Positions 8,900 to 17,480 of a DNA stretch of 37,982 nt are shown here, one piece after another. The notes under the pieces are model-generated. The model saw only the letters and a list, made by a program, of their open reading frames with translations. It was not told the origin of the DNA and ran no database searches. Source of the stretch: Actinomyces polynesiensis. GTDB taxonomy: Bacteria; Actinomycetota; Actinomycetes; Actinomycetales; Actinomycetaceae. A program made the translations under genes and the position numbers. Each line of letters begins with the position of its first letter. Within the stretch, counting starts at the first letter, position 1. Where the stretch lies: the NCBI RefSeq assembly GCF_000820725.1, contig NZ_CCXH01000298.1, forward strand, positions 1 to 37,982, written 5' to 3'.

Positions 8900-10887
8900 G
8901 CCGTCCAGAGCTCAATGCCCTTGCTCTTTGCGAGCTGGGCCAGGTTGGTCTTGAGTTCGTCGTCGCCCTGGAACGCATCCTCGAGCACGATGATCCGCGT
9001 CGGAGACTCGTCCACAAGCGCACGAAGCTGCTCGAGCGTCGGCTTGACGTGCTCATCCAGGTACGCCAGCACGGCGATGTCACCGTCGCGATCCCGCACG
9101 AGCCGGACATCGAGACCAGCAACCTGGTCGGGCGAGATCGCCTCGGTAAGCGAGTAACCCTGTTTGAGCAGGATCTCGGTAAGGAGCTCATCGGCAGTCG
9201 CATAGTCAGTCGCACTGTCACGAAGGCTGAGCAGGTGCTGCTGCAGCGCATCCTCCTCAACGTCACTCGACAGCCGCCACCTGGCGAAGTTCGTATCGGA
9301 GAGCTTGTAAGCACGAAAACCGGCATCAAATAGTGCGTCGCGCTTAGAGATCAGCTCTTCGTACTCCTCGCGAATCTTGTCACCGGCTCGGCGTATTCTC
9401 TCGCGAGCAATATCAGCTATGGTCGCGAAGCCAGCCTTCCGCGCGCCGGACTTGTCAGGGGTAGGCTCAGGCAGCTGAACAGAGATGGAGCGCCGCCTTC
9501 CACCATCCTCCGCATTGAGCTGCATAACAGCATGCGCAGTGGAGCCCGAGCCAGCGAAGAAATCGAGGATGATGGCGTCTTTGTCGTCTCCCCCCGCCAA
9601 CTTGAGCCAGCGAGCGAGGACGTGCTCATCTTTCGGGAAGTCAAATATGCCTGACCCAATAAGGCGAGCGAGGCGTTGCGCCGCCGTCGTACGAATCTGA
9701 GTGAAGACGGACTCGACAACCTGGTCATCAAGTTCTTCGAGAAAAGTCTTTCCCCTGGGGATCTTAGATTCGTCTGGACCAAACTCGACAAGATCGGCCT
9801 CAATGAGTTCCTTGAGGCGCTCTTCTGTGACGCCCCATCCTCGGCTCGATATCGACACCGGCTTTCCCGTGACTGGATGTAGAACGTCATACTTTGGACC
9901 GCCGCCACCAGGCCAACTCAGATCCTTGTCGGCATTGTACACACGACCATGATCGTCGATGCTTTTGAATCGCGTCACTGCTGGGGTGAGGTGCGACTGC
10001 TTAGAGAGCCAAGAGCGAAAACGCCTAGTTGCGACGGTTGCATCGTGTCCGCTCTCCTCCCAGAAGTCTCTCGCCGCATTCAAGGCGTCATCAACTCCCG
10101 GCTTGCGCTCTCGCCAGCGAGTCTCTTGCTCACGAAGCCAGCCCTCGTTGCGAACATAGACAAGCAGATAGTCGTGCCCTACAGAGATGTAGCGTGAATC
10201 ATTCTTACGGCCCCCTTGCCAGACAACGGAAGCGATAAAGTTCTGCTCGCCGAACACTTCATCGCAAACCTTGCGGAGATGCGCAAATTCATTGTCGTCC
10301 ACTGAGATGAAGATGACGCCGTCATCAGTAAGCAAGTTTCGCGCGAGCTTAAGGCGCGGATACATCATGTTGAGCCAGTTGGAGTGGTAGCGGCCCTCGG
10401 TCTCGGCGTTCGTCGTGACCTTCTTGCCCTCCTCGTTGACCTGGCGCGTCCACTCGAGGTAGGTGTCGAGGCCCTCCTTGTAGTTGTCCGGGTAGACGAA
10501 ATCCTTGCCGGTGTTGTACGGAGGGTCGATGTATATCAGCTTGATCTTCGCGTGGTAGTGCTTCTGCAGGATCTTGAGCACCTCAAGGTTGTCGCCCTCG
10601 ATGAAGACGTTCTGCGTCGTGTCCCAGTCCTTCGAGTTCTCGAAGTCGGGCTTCAGCGTCGCTGTGGTCGGCTCCTGCGCCGCACGGAGGGCTCGCTTCT
10701 TGCCGGGCCAGAAGAGTCCAAACCGCTCACTGACATCGGCTGCGTCGACGTCGAGCAGTTCCTTGAGCTTCTCGACATCCACCTTGCCATCGGCAATGGC
10801 CTCGGGAATCAGATCGGCAAGCTGCGCTGCCAGCTCGGTCTGGAAGTTCGGAGTAGTGGATGGTGTTTCGAAGATCTCGTCAGTCAT
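8896..10887 (-). CDS. Adenine-specific DNA methyltransferase, type III Mod-like (beta class)
   Basis: A 663-residue N6-adenine methyltransferase. The catalytic motif IV DPPYNTGKDF is at residues 121-130 and the AdoMet-binding motif DFFAGSGSTAHA lies much later (near 445-455), the order that defines the beta class and type III Mod proteins. The region between and after should contain the target recognition domain. The ATG at 10887 is preceded by a weak purine stretch; the gene follows the SNF2 gene by 60 bases. It overlaps the next gene by four bases. It would mark host DNA so that the Res-like nuclease, two genes on, spares it. The family also includes DISARM DrmMI-like enzymes, which would fit the SNF2 neighbour, but DISARM core genes are absent. 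Confidence 0.93.
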   Translation of the reverse strand: MTDEIFETPSTTPNFQTELAAQLADLIPEAIADGKVDVEKLKELLDVDAADVSERFGLFWPGKKRALRAAQEPTTATLKPDFENSKDWDTTQNVFIEGDNLEVLKILQKHYHAKIKLIYIDPPYNTGKDFVYPDNYKEGLDTYLEWTRQVNEEGKKVTTNAETEGRYHSNWLNMMYPRLKLARNLLTDDGVIFISVDDNEFAHLRKVCDEVFGEQNFIASVVWQGGRKNDSRYISVGHDYLLVYVRNEGWLREQETRWRERKPGVDDALNAARDFWEESGHDATVATRRFRSWLSKQSHLTPAVTRFKSIDDHGRVYNADKDLSWPGGGGPKYDVLHPVTGKPVSISSRGWGVTEERLKELIEADLVEFGPDESKIPRGKTFLEELDDQVVESVFTQIRTTAAQRLARLIGSGIFDFPKDEHVLARWLKLAGGDDKDAIILDFFAGSGSTAHAVMQLNAEDGGRRRSISVQLPEPTPDKSGARKAGFATIADIARERIRRAGDKIREEYEELISKRDALFDAGFRAYKLSDTNFARWRLSSDVEEDALQQHLLSLRDSATDYATADELLTEILLKQGYSLTEAISPDQVAGLDVRLVRDRDGDIAVLAYLDEHVKPTLEQLRALVDESPTRIIVLEDAFQGDDELKTNLAQLAKSKGIELWTA

Positions 10888-10947
10888 TCGGGTGATTCTC
10901 TTTCATGATTTTAACAATTTGCGTCGGGTTTATGAATGACCCGTGGT

Positions 10948-13848
10948 CTATGTGGCGATCCGCCAGCGAATCGTGAACAGGTGCTCGGTCTCCTGCCTAC
11001 CCTGGAGCGACTGCTCGATCAGCTCGAGGTACTTGTCAGCCTCAGCCCGGAGCTTCTTGCGCGTATCTCGGAAGTCCTCGTCGGCCTCCTCAGCACGCTG
11101 CTCCCACTTCCGGGCCTCCTTCTTGAGGCGCAGCTGCTCCATCGGGTCGTCGGCCTGCCGGGCGAGCCTGCGGGCTTCCTTCTCCTTGGCGCGGTAGTCG
11201 CGGATGGCACCCTCGTGCTCGGCCTTGCGATCCTGCTGGTTGCGGTAGAGCAGTTCCTCCTGCTGGTCGTAGTAGCGAGAGTTGCGCCCCTGGACTTCCT
11301 TCTCCAGCTCAGCCCGTCGAGAGTCGAGATGCGGCATGAAGCGGCCCTCGTCGATCACCACCGGTTGTGTGCCGATCTCGATGCAGGCGAGGTCGAGGAT
11401 GTCTGCGACATACTCCTCATCGAGCCACCGGCCGTCGTCAGTCAGTGCGCCGGCGAGCATGTAGGACTCGGAGACGTCCTCATCGCGCGCCCTCATACGG
11501 AAGGTCGCAACGCTGACGGTGAGCTCGCCGCTGGTGCCCTCCAGTGCGCGGATTGCGCCGCTGACGCGCTTCGACTGGCTCAGCGAGAAAGTCAGCTCGC
11601 GCGCCGGGGTGTCGTGGGTCTTGGCGGTCTCAACGACGTGCTGGGCCAGCGGGCTCGCGTAACGGTACTGATGGGCGTTCTCCAGCGGCTGAGACTTGAA
11701 GAAGTAGCGCCCGGTCGGTGCGTCCTGCACGGGCGACCGGTTCAACACGAAGGTGCGCCCGTCGCCTTCAAAGGTGGCGTGCTGGTCGAGTTCGTGCCGG
11801 GTCACCGCGAGCAGCAGGCGCTCGAACTTGTTGAGCACCTCACCGGACTGGGCGTCATACGCCTTGAGTCGATCCTGGACGTGTGGGTCGAGGTTGTCGA
11901 AGACCTTCGCCTTGGCGCTGGCCATCTCGCGCGAGATCTCGCCCGCGTACTGCGCCTCCAGCTCCCGGAACGCGGCATCCAGCTCGTCGGCGGTTCGGCA
12001 GCGGGTGAGGATGTCGCTGATCGTCTTCTCGAAGTCCAGGCCGTCCTCGATCGCACCGAGCACCTCGTCGCTGGCACCGAAGACGCTGGAGAACAGTTGG
12101 AATTTGTTCGTCAGCAGCTCCAGGATGCGCTGCTCGGCGATGTTGCCCTTGTTCGAGAAGTTCACGACGACGACGTTGTGCTTCTGCCCGAAGCGGTGCA
12201 CGCGTCCGATGCGCTGCTCAACCCGCTGCGGGTTCCAGGGCAGGTCGTAGTTGACGAGCATCGAGCAGAACTGCAGGTTGATGCCCTCCGCTGCGGCCTC
12301 GGTCGCGATCATGATCGTGCCCTCGGTGCGGAAGTAGTCCACGAGCGCCTTGCGCCGATCCACGGCGGCGATGCCGGTGATCAGGTCGCCATCTCTGTTC
12401 TTCTCCAGCCACGCCTGGTAGATCGCGGTCTGCTCCTGCCCGTTGTTCGACCCGTTGAACAGGACGAGTCCCTCGCCGCGACCGGCCTCACGCAGCGAAC
12501 GGGCGATGTACTCCTGCGTCTTCGTCGAGTCCGTGAAGATGATGGCCTTCTCGGGAGCACCCAGCTCGCGCAGCCGCTCAAAGCCGAGGTCGAGCGCCTC
12601 TCCGAGCTTGACGGCCTTCTGGTTCTCGGTGATCGAACGAGCCAGGGCCGCGTACTCGCGCAGCTCCGCAACCTCGGCACGCATCGCCTCCAGCAGCGAC
12701 TCGTCCACCGGCAACGACGACGCACGGGCACCGGTGTCCGTGCCGTCGATCTCGTCGGACTCCTCCAGCTCCTCGCTGGTGATCTCGTCGTCGACAGCGA
12801 AGTCTGCTGCCACGAGGCCACCGCGGCCGTCGCGGCGCTGCCCGGCGGCAACCTCATCGGCCAGACGGTTGGCGATGTTCTCCAGCGTGCTCGCGACCGC
12901 GTAGGTCGACGAGCCGAGACGCTTGCGGATGATCAGGGCGGAGAGGTGACGCTGACTGCCCGCGAAGGCGAACAGCTCGTCGCGCTGCAGGTAGTCGTTC
13001 ACCAGGTCGTAGAGCCGCGCCTCGTCCGGCGACGGGGTGAACTCGACCGTCAGCGGCAGGCGCTTCGTGAAGTGGATGTACTTGTCCGCATCGCGCCGCA
13101 GCGTGCGCTTCGAGACGGTGGCGACACGCTCCACCAGATCGTCATCGCCACCGAGGTCGCGATTCTTGACGTACCGCTCCCGGAAGGCATCGAGTGAATA
13201 GAAGTAGCCAGGGTCGAAGATCGAGACCAGCCCGTACAGCTCCTCGAGCTTGTTCTGCAGCGGCGTCGCCGTCAGCAGCACCGTCTTGTGTGCGCCCTTG
13301 ACGATGCGTGCGACCGCCTCGGCAGCCTTCGTCTTGCCCGTCCAGTAGTTGCGCAGCCGGTGCGCCTCGTCCGCGACCACCAGATCCCACGCCTTGAGCA
13401 GTGAGGTTTCATGCCGCAGCGCGAACTCATAGGAGCAGATCAGCACCTGCGCCGAGCGACCGCCCGCAGCATGAAGCAGCGAGTCCTTCGTCTTCGGATC
13501 AAGGATGGACGAGGGGATCAGGAACTTCTCGTACAACTCCTGCTGCCACTGCTGCCGAAGGCTCGACGGGGCAACGATCAGGATGCTGCGACGTCGCTCC
13601 GCCCAGTACTGCGAAATGACGATGCCCGCCTCGATCGTCTTACCGAGGCCCACCTCATCGGCGAGGATCACGCCCGGCAGGAACGGTGTCTGCAGAGCGA
13701 ACAGGGCGGCGTCGATCTGGTGCGGCTTCGGCTCCACCTGGGCGTCGAACAGGAGCCCGGCGAGCTTGCCGACGTGATCGTTCGCGTAGCTACGCTGCAG
13801 CTCGTGAGCGTAGTACTTGGCTTGATAGCTGGATAACGCGTCACTCAT
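10948..13848 (-). CDS. SNF2/RapA-family helicase-like ATPase (DrmD-like)
   Basis: A 966-residue superfamily 2 translocase. Residues 41-50 hold the entry motif KPHQIDAALF, 63-71 the Walker A ADEVGLGKT, 160-163 DEAH, 193-196 TATP, and motif VI QRIGRVHRFGQ is near residue 550. The C-terminal third is charged and coiled-coil-like (about 880-960, rich in Arg, Glu, Lys). It resembles RapA/HepA and the DrmD proteins that accompany methyltransferases in defence loci. It is the first gene of the cluster; a 365-base non-coding stretch separates it from tRNA-Ala and presumably holds the promoter. The role is inferred as DNA translocation or discrimination of foreign DNA ahead of methylation/restriction. 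Confidence 0.9.
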   Translation of the reverse strand: MSDALSSYQAKYYAHELQRSYANDHVGKLAGLLFDAQVEPKPHQIDAALFALQTPFLPGVILADEVGLGKTIEAGIVISQYWAERRRSILIVAPSSLRQQWQQELYEKFLIPSSILDPKTKDSLLHAAGGRSAQVLICSYEFALRHETSLLKAWDLVVADEAHRLRNYWTGKTKAAEAVARIVKGAHKTVLLTATPLQNKLEELYGLVSIFDPGYFYSLDAFRERYVKNRDLGGDDDLVERVATVSKRTLRRDADKYIHFTKRLPLTVEFTPSPDEARLYDLVNDYLQRDELFAFAGSQRHLSALIIRKRLGSSTYAVASTLENIANRLADEVAAGQRRDGRGGLVAADFAVDDEITSEELEESDEIDGTDTGARASSLPVDESLLEAMRAEVAELREYAALARSITENQKAVKLGEALDLGFERLRELGAPEKAIIFTDSTKTQEYIARSLREAGRGEGLVLFNGSNNGQEQTAIYQAWLEKNRDGDLITGIAAVDRRKALVDYFRTEGTIMIATEAAAEGINLQFCSMLVNYDLPWNPQRVEQRIGRVHRFGQKHNVVVVNFSNKGNIAEQRILELLTNKFQLFSSVFGASDEVLGAIEDGLDFEKTISDILTRCRTADELDAAFRELEAQYAGEISREMASAKAKVFDNLDPHVQDRLKAYDAQSGEVLNKFERLLLAVTRHELDQHATFEGDGRTFVLNRSPVQDAPTGRYFFKSQPLENAHQYRYASPLAQHVVETAKTHDTPARELTFSLSQSKRVSGAIRALEGTSGELTVSVATFRMRARDEDVSESYMLAGALTDDGRWLDEEYVADILDLACIEIGTQPVVIDEGRFMPHLDSRRAELEKEVQGRNSRYYDQQEELLYRNQQDRKAEHEGAIRDYRAKEKEARRLARQADDPMEQLRLKKEARKWEQRAEEADEDFRDTRKKLRAEADKYLELIEQSLQGRQETEHLFTIRWRIAT

Positions 13849-14213
13849 CTGGCTGGTCGCGGGCTGATGGAACAGAAAGAGATGGCTGACAGAACAGACA
13901 CACTGCTGTCAACCCACGTTGACCGCGATCGACTAATCTTCATTGAAGCGGTGCGCCTCCACCCGGATTCCGATACCAGACTGTGACGATTGTAGCTAGC
14001 CCGATAATAGGACATTTGGCCTTCACATTTCGGCACTTCAGCACGACCGTCGAGTCCGCATCGGCATTGAGGGCCTGACCGGTCAAATCTACTCGCGGGA
14101 CTGCTAGTCCTGGGGACTCGGTCCACAACACTTCAATGCTCATCGAAAGCGAACGAGCGGGCAATCAAGTGCAATCTCTGAAAGCCTCGAGACGCCCACC
14201 GCAACAAAGCCTG
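13849..14213. other. Gap between tRNA-Ala 3' end and the defence-like operon
   Basis: No convincing gene; the small minus-strand frame at 13940-14164 has no recognisable features. Besides the dyad at 13887-13911, a TACAAT -10-like hexamer lies on the minus strand at 13989-13994. This is where the left attachment site of a tRNA-integrated island would be expected. Confidence 0.4.
13887..13911. promoter_or_regulatory. Dyad upstream of the defence-like operon
   Basis: TGACAG and CTGTCA form a perfect six-base inverted repeat separated by 13 bases, about 40 bases before the SNF2 start codon. On the minus strand the right arm reads TTGACAG and could double as a -35 element. A repressor site is possible, but no regulator gene is visible in the cluster. 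Weak evidence. Confidence 0.3.
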
Positions 14214-14286
14214 TGGAGCTAGGGGGATTCGAACCCCCGACCTCTTCCATGCCATGGAAGCGCGCTACCAACTGCGCCATAGCCCC
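14214..14286 (-). tRNA. tRNA-Ala (anticodon GGC)
   Basis: A 73-base cloverleaf on the minus strand. The acceptor stem begins GGGGCTA and ends TAGCTCC with discriminator A, giving the G3-U70 pair that identifies alanine tRNAs. The anticodon arm is CTTCC-ATGGCAT-GGAAG, so the anticodon is GGC. The T arm contains GGTTCGAATCC. CCA is not encoded (the base string after the discriminator is CAG). Its 3' end points toward the defence-like cluster, the usual orientation for islands that integrate at tRNA genes. Confidence 0.97.
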
Positions 14287-14443
14287 GAAGGGAGTCTCCG
14301 CGTTCCCGCGGCGACCAGGCAACTGTACCCGGAGAGTCGCCCGGGCACAAAATCGGCTGGCTGTGCTGGTGGTCACGCACCGCTCGGGCAACGCTCCCCG
14401 ACCTGCACGGACGCAGCCCGGATGCCGCACCTCGTGCTGACGC

Positions 14444-15163
14444 TCACGCGCCGATGCGGTCCTCCGTGGCACCGAGGTTGTGGGCCGCCAGGCGCCACAC
14501 CCCGTGACGCTGGTCCGGGACCAGTTCCGACCAATGGCAGTTGTCCAGACCGCGCATCCCCTGGAAGGTCGCCGGGTCCAGCCCGAGCACCGTGAGCAGT
14601 CCGCGCGTGATCGCTGAGCCGTGGGCCACGGCCACCACCGTCTGGCCCGCCGTGGCCTGGTGCGCGTGGTCCAGCAGTGCCTCGGCCACGCGTCGCCCCA
14701 CCACCACGGAGTCCTCGATGCCGGCGGCAGCGCTCTCCCCCGTCTCACTCCACTCGGCGAATGCCTCGGGCAGATCGTTTCGGATTTCGTCGCGTGTGCG
14801 ACCCTCGAACTGGCCGTAGGCCCGCTCCTTCAGGCGCTCGTCCACATAGACCTCTGCGCCGTCCTCACCCTCGAGCAGGGCACCGGCCTCGAGCAGCGCC
14901 CGGGCCACGCGCCCTGCGGTCTCCCGCGCTCGGATCAGCGGCGAGCTCACCACGCGTACTCCCCCACTGCCACCACCGTCGGCCCACAGGCCCACGGAGT
15001 TGGCGCGCGCGGTGAGGCGCTGGGCGAGGACGGCCGCCGCCCGGTCCGCCTGACGGCGGCCGGTGACGTTGAGGGGGAAGTCGGAGGCTCCCTGGAAGCG
15101 CGCCTGGACGTTGTAGTCGGTCTGTCCGTGGCGCAACAGGACGATGCGGGCTGCAGAACTCAC
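14444..15163 (-). CDS. Histidine phosphatase, GpgP-like (phosphoglycerate mutase superfamily)
   Basis: A 239-residue branch-1 histidine phosphatase. The catalytic LLRHGQTDYN is at residues 9-18 (H12 being phosphorylated), the second arginine region is SSPLIRARETA, and the second histidine is in VVAVAHGSA. The GTG start at 15163 follows the rsfS stop by four bases, so the two are in one operon. In Mycobacterium the corresponding gene after nadD and rsfS encodes glucosyl-3-phosphoglycerate phosphatase (GpgP), and synteny suggests the same here. Substrate cannot be told from sequence alone, and a generic phosphatase is the alternative. Confidence 0.9.
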   Translation of the reverse strand: MSSAARIVLLRHGQTDYNVQARFQGASDFPLNVTGRRQADRAAAVLAQRLTARANSVGLWADGGGSGGVRVVSSPLIRARETAGRVARALLEAGALLEGEDGAEVYVDERLKERAYGQFEGRTRDEIRNDLPEAFAEWSETGESAAAGIEDSVVVGRRVAEALLDHAHQATAGQTVVAVAHGSAITRGLLTVLGLDPATFQGMRGLDNCHWSELVPDQRHGVWRLAAHNLGATEDRIGA

Positions 15164-15167
15164 CGTG

Positions 15168-15566
15168 TCAGACGGCCCTCACATGTGCCTGGTCGGCCTC
15201 GGCACCGGGATCTGCCAGGTGCTGGGCGGGCTGGTCGCCCCACAGCTTCTCCAGGGCGTAGTAGGCGCGGTCCTCCTCCACCAGGACGTGGACCACGACA
15301 TCGCCGTAGTCCAACAGCATCCAGCGGGCATCCGAGCGACCCTCGATGCGCTCGGGTCGGAGGTGGAGTTCGGTGGCGACCTCGTCCATGACGTTCTCCG
15401 CGATGGCGCGGACCTGACGCTCCGTGGGCGCGGAAGCGATGACGAAGGCATCGGCCAGCAGCAGTCGTTCGGAGACGTCAATGAGGACTGGATCTGTCGC
15501 AAGCTTGTCGTAGGCGGCTGCCGCCACCACTCGGATGATGTCCTGGGTCTCCTGGCTGCAGGTCAC
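15168..15566 (-). CDS. rsfS: Ribosome silencing factor RsfS
   Basis: A 132-residue protein of the RsfS/Iojap family, which binds ribosomal protein L14 and blocks subunit joining when nutrients are scarce. Diagnostic stretches are LIDVSERLLLADAFVIASA (residues 28-46) and WMLLDYGDVVVHVL (82-95). The start is the GTG at 15566, preceded closely by GGAGGG; the open frame extends much further upstream but the family begins here. It lies 181 bases downstream of nadD and four bases before the phosphatase, the conserved actinobacterial order. Confidence 0.95.
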   Translation of the reverse strand: MTCSQETQDIIRVVAAAAYDKLATDPVLIDVSERLLLADAFVIASAPTERQVRAIAENVMDEVATELHLRPERIEGRSDARWMLLDYGDVVVHVLVEEDRAYYALEKLWGDQPAQHLADPGAEADQAHVRAV

Positions 15567-15747
15567 ATGCCCTCCGTCCTTCAATGGCTCCTGACACCTC
15601 CAGTGTGCCATGACGGGATGCACGCAACCGTGTGAGGTCCGGCGTGTGTCGCCGGTCACTCCCCAGTCTCTTCGACCGCCACACTCGCCCCCGGACGGCA
15701 GACCGCGGGCCCACCGTACCCGCAGCGCGACTGCGCGGTCGCCCTCG

Positions 15748-16347
15748 TCAATCGCGGTAGAGCTGGTGCTTCCCGATGTACTGCACGACCCCGTCGGGCA
15801 CCAGGTACCACACGGGCTTGCCGGAGCGCACGCGCTGGCGGCAGTCGGTCGAGGAGATCGCCATGGCCGGCACCTCCAGCAGGGACACCTGCTCGTGGGG
15901 CAGACCCGGGGCCTTGAGGACGTGCCCGGGGCGGGTGACCCCGACGAAGTGCGCCATCTCGAAGAGCTGGTCGGAGTCCTTCCACGCCGCGATCTGCTCC
16001 AGGGCGTCGGCACCCGTGATGAAGAAGAGGTCGGCATCCGGGTTGGCCCGGCGCATGTCGGTGAGGGTGTCGATCGTGTAGGTGGTGCCGCCGCGGTCGA
16101 TGTCCGCGCGCGAGACCGTGAAGTCCGGGTTGGCGGCGGTGGCGATGACCGTCATGAGGTAGCGGTGCTCGGCGGGCGTCACGCGCCGCCCCGCCTTGAA
16201 GGGCTGCATGGCGGCGGGGACGAAGACCACCTGGTCCAGTCCGAAGACGTTCATGACCTCCGAGGCCGCCACGAGGTGCCCGTGGTGGATGGGGTCGAAG
16301 GTGCCGCCCATGATGCCGATGGAGCGGCGGTGGGTGCTGGGTGCCAC
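15748..16347 (-). CDS. nadD: Nicotinate-nucleotide adenylyltransferase
   Basis: Makes nicotinate adenine dinucleotide from nicotinate mononucleotide and ATP in NAD synthesis. The 199-residue protein shows [12 protein letters not shown] (residues 14-25), the HxGH-containing nucleotidyltransferase motif, and the conserved [11 protein letters not shown] near the C-terminus (ISST motif, 164-167). The start is the GTG at 16347, preceded by GGAGGA at good spacing; an upstream frame extends to 16608 but is not supported. Divergent from the DeoR-type gene. In related genomes proA is usually just upstream; here proA is 20 kb away. Confidence 0.96.
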   Translation of the reverse strand: MAPSTHRRSIGIMGGTFDPIHHGHLVAASEVMNVFGLDQVVFVPAAMQPFKAGRRVTPAEHRYLMTVIATAANPDFTVSRADIDRGGTTYTIDTLTDMRRANPDADLFFITGADALEQIAAWKDSDQLFEMAHFVGVTRPGHVLKAPGLPHEQVSLLEVPAMAISSTDCRQRVRSGKPVWYLVPDGVVQYIGKHQLYRD

Positions 16348-16601
16348 GGGGTCCTCCTCCGGTCGTCGCCACCTCGGGACGACCACGCGACGCTGGATCG
16401 TTGACGCCGGGCGCGATGCCGATGCGTCACGGGCGCCGGGAGCCGACGCCGGGTACTGGCACAGGCTACCGCGCACCGGCAGATCGGGCGGGCGACGCCA
16501 CGGCGTGCTGCGGACGCCCACGCGTAGGATCGGGAGGAGCCCCGACAGCGGGAACCGACGACGCGACCGCGCCGCACCGGCGGGGCGCCCACCGGAGACC
16601 C

Positions 16602-17393
16602 ATGGCAACGAATCGACACGACCGACTCTCCCGACTGGTTGACCTGGTGATCGAACGCGGGTCCGTGCGCGTGGAGGAGATCCAGCGCGAACTCGGCATC
16701 TCGCCCGCCACCGCCCGCCGGGACCTCGACGCCCTGGCCTCCCAGCAGCTCATCACCCGCACGCGTGGTGGCGCCCTGGCCAATGCGTCCTCAGGCGAGC
16801 TGCCGCTGCGCTACCGGGCGACCAAGCAGGGCGAGCAGAAGCTGCGCATCGCCCAGGCTGCGGTGGCCATGGTGCGCCCCGGTGAGGTCATCGCGCTCAA
16901 CGGTGGCACGACGACGACGGGGATGGCGTTGGAGTTGGGGATCCGGAGTTCCTCTGAGCCGGCCTTCGCGGACCGGCCCGTCACCGTGGTCACCAATGCC
17001 GTCAACATCGCCACAGACCTGGCGGTGCGGCCGCACGTGCGGGTGGTCGTGACCGGTGGGGTCACTAGGGCGCAGTCGTATGAGTTGGTCGGGCCGTTGG
17101 CGCAGCTGTCACTCCCCCAGATCTCCGTCGACACCGCGTTCCTCGGGGTCCACGGGATCGTGGCTGGCAAGGGCATCTTCACCCGTCACGAGGGCGAGGC
17201 GGCGATCAATGCAGCACTGGCGAGGGCTGCACGGCAGGTGGTGGTCATCGCCGACCACTCGAAGCTGGGTGAGTTCGCGTTCGCGAGGATCCTGGACTCC
17301 GCCGACATCGGTGTACTGGTGACCGACGACGAGGCGGACCCGGTGGCGGTGGAGAAGTTCCGGGAGGCGGGGGTGAAGGTGGTGTTGGCGTGA
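16602..17393 (+). CDS. DeoR-family transcriptional regulator
   Basis: A 263-residue sugar-responsive repressor. The N-terminal winged helix-turn-helix spans residues 5-58 ([21 protein letters not shown]) and the effector-binding DeoRC domain carries LNGGTTTT and IADHSKLGE, which recognise phosphorylated sugars in this family. The ATG at 16602 is preceded by GGAGA. No transport or catabolic gene that it might regulate is adjacent; it is divergent from nadD and next to an AT-richer nuclease gene. It may be the last native gene before the accessory region or a regulator separated from its operon. Confidence 0.93.
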   Translation: MATNRHDRLSRLVDLVIERGSVRVEEIQRELGISPATARRDLDALASQQLITRTRGGALANASSGELPLRYRATKQGEQKLRIAQAAVAMVRPGEVIALNGGTTTTGMALELGIRSSSEPAFADRPVTVVTNAVNIATDLAVRPHVRVVVTGGVTRAQSYELVGPLAQLSLPQISVDTAFLGVHGIVAGKGIFTRHEGEAAINAALARAARQVVVIADHSKLGEFAFARILDSADIGVLVTDDEADPVAVEKFREAGVKVVLA

Positions 17394-17480
17394 GGAATCC
17401 GGAGTTCTAGCTCACCAACGAAGCCCTGTCTTCACTCGGCCACGAGTGCAGGAGACAAGAATCTTGCGATCAGGATCCTT

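Noticed and set aside
10936-13197. 753-residue plus-strand open frame
   Set aside because: It is antisense to the SNF2 gene, whose motifs are unmistakable; long antisense frames are common in GC-rich DNA.
108-13848. Complete DISARM or BREX system
   Set aside because: SNF2 and methyltransferase resemble DISARM class 1 parts, but no DrmA, DrmB (DUF1998) or DrmC is present; no PglZ or BrxC/PglY for BREX.
13940-14164. 74-residue minus-strand frame between tRNA-Ala and the SNF2 gene
   Set aside because: No ribosome binding site, domain or composition supporting a real gene; could at most be a remnant.
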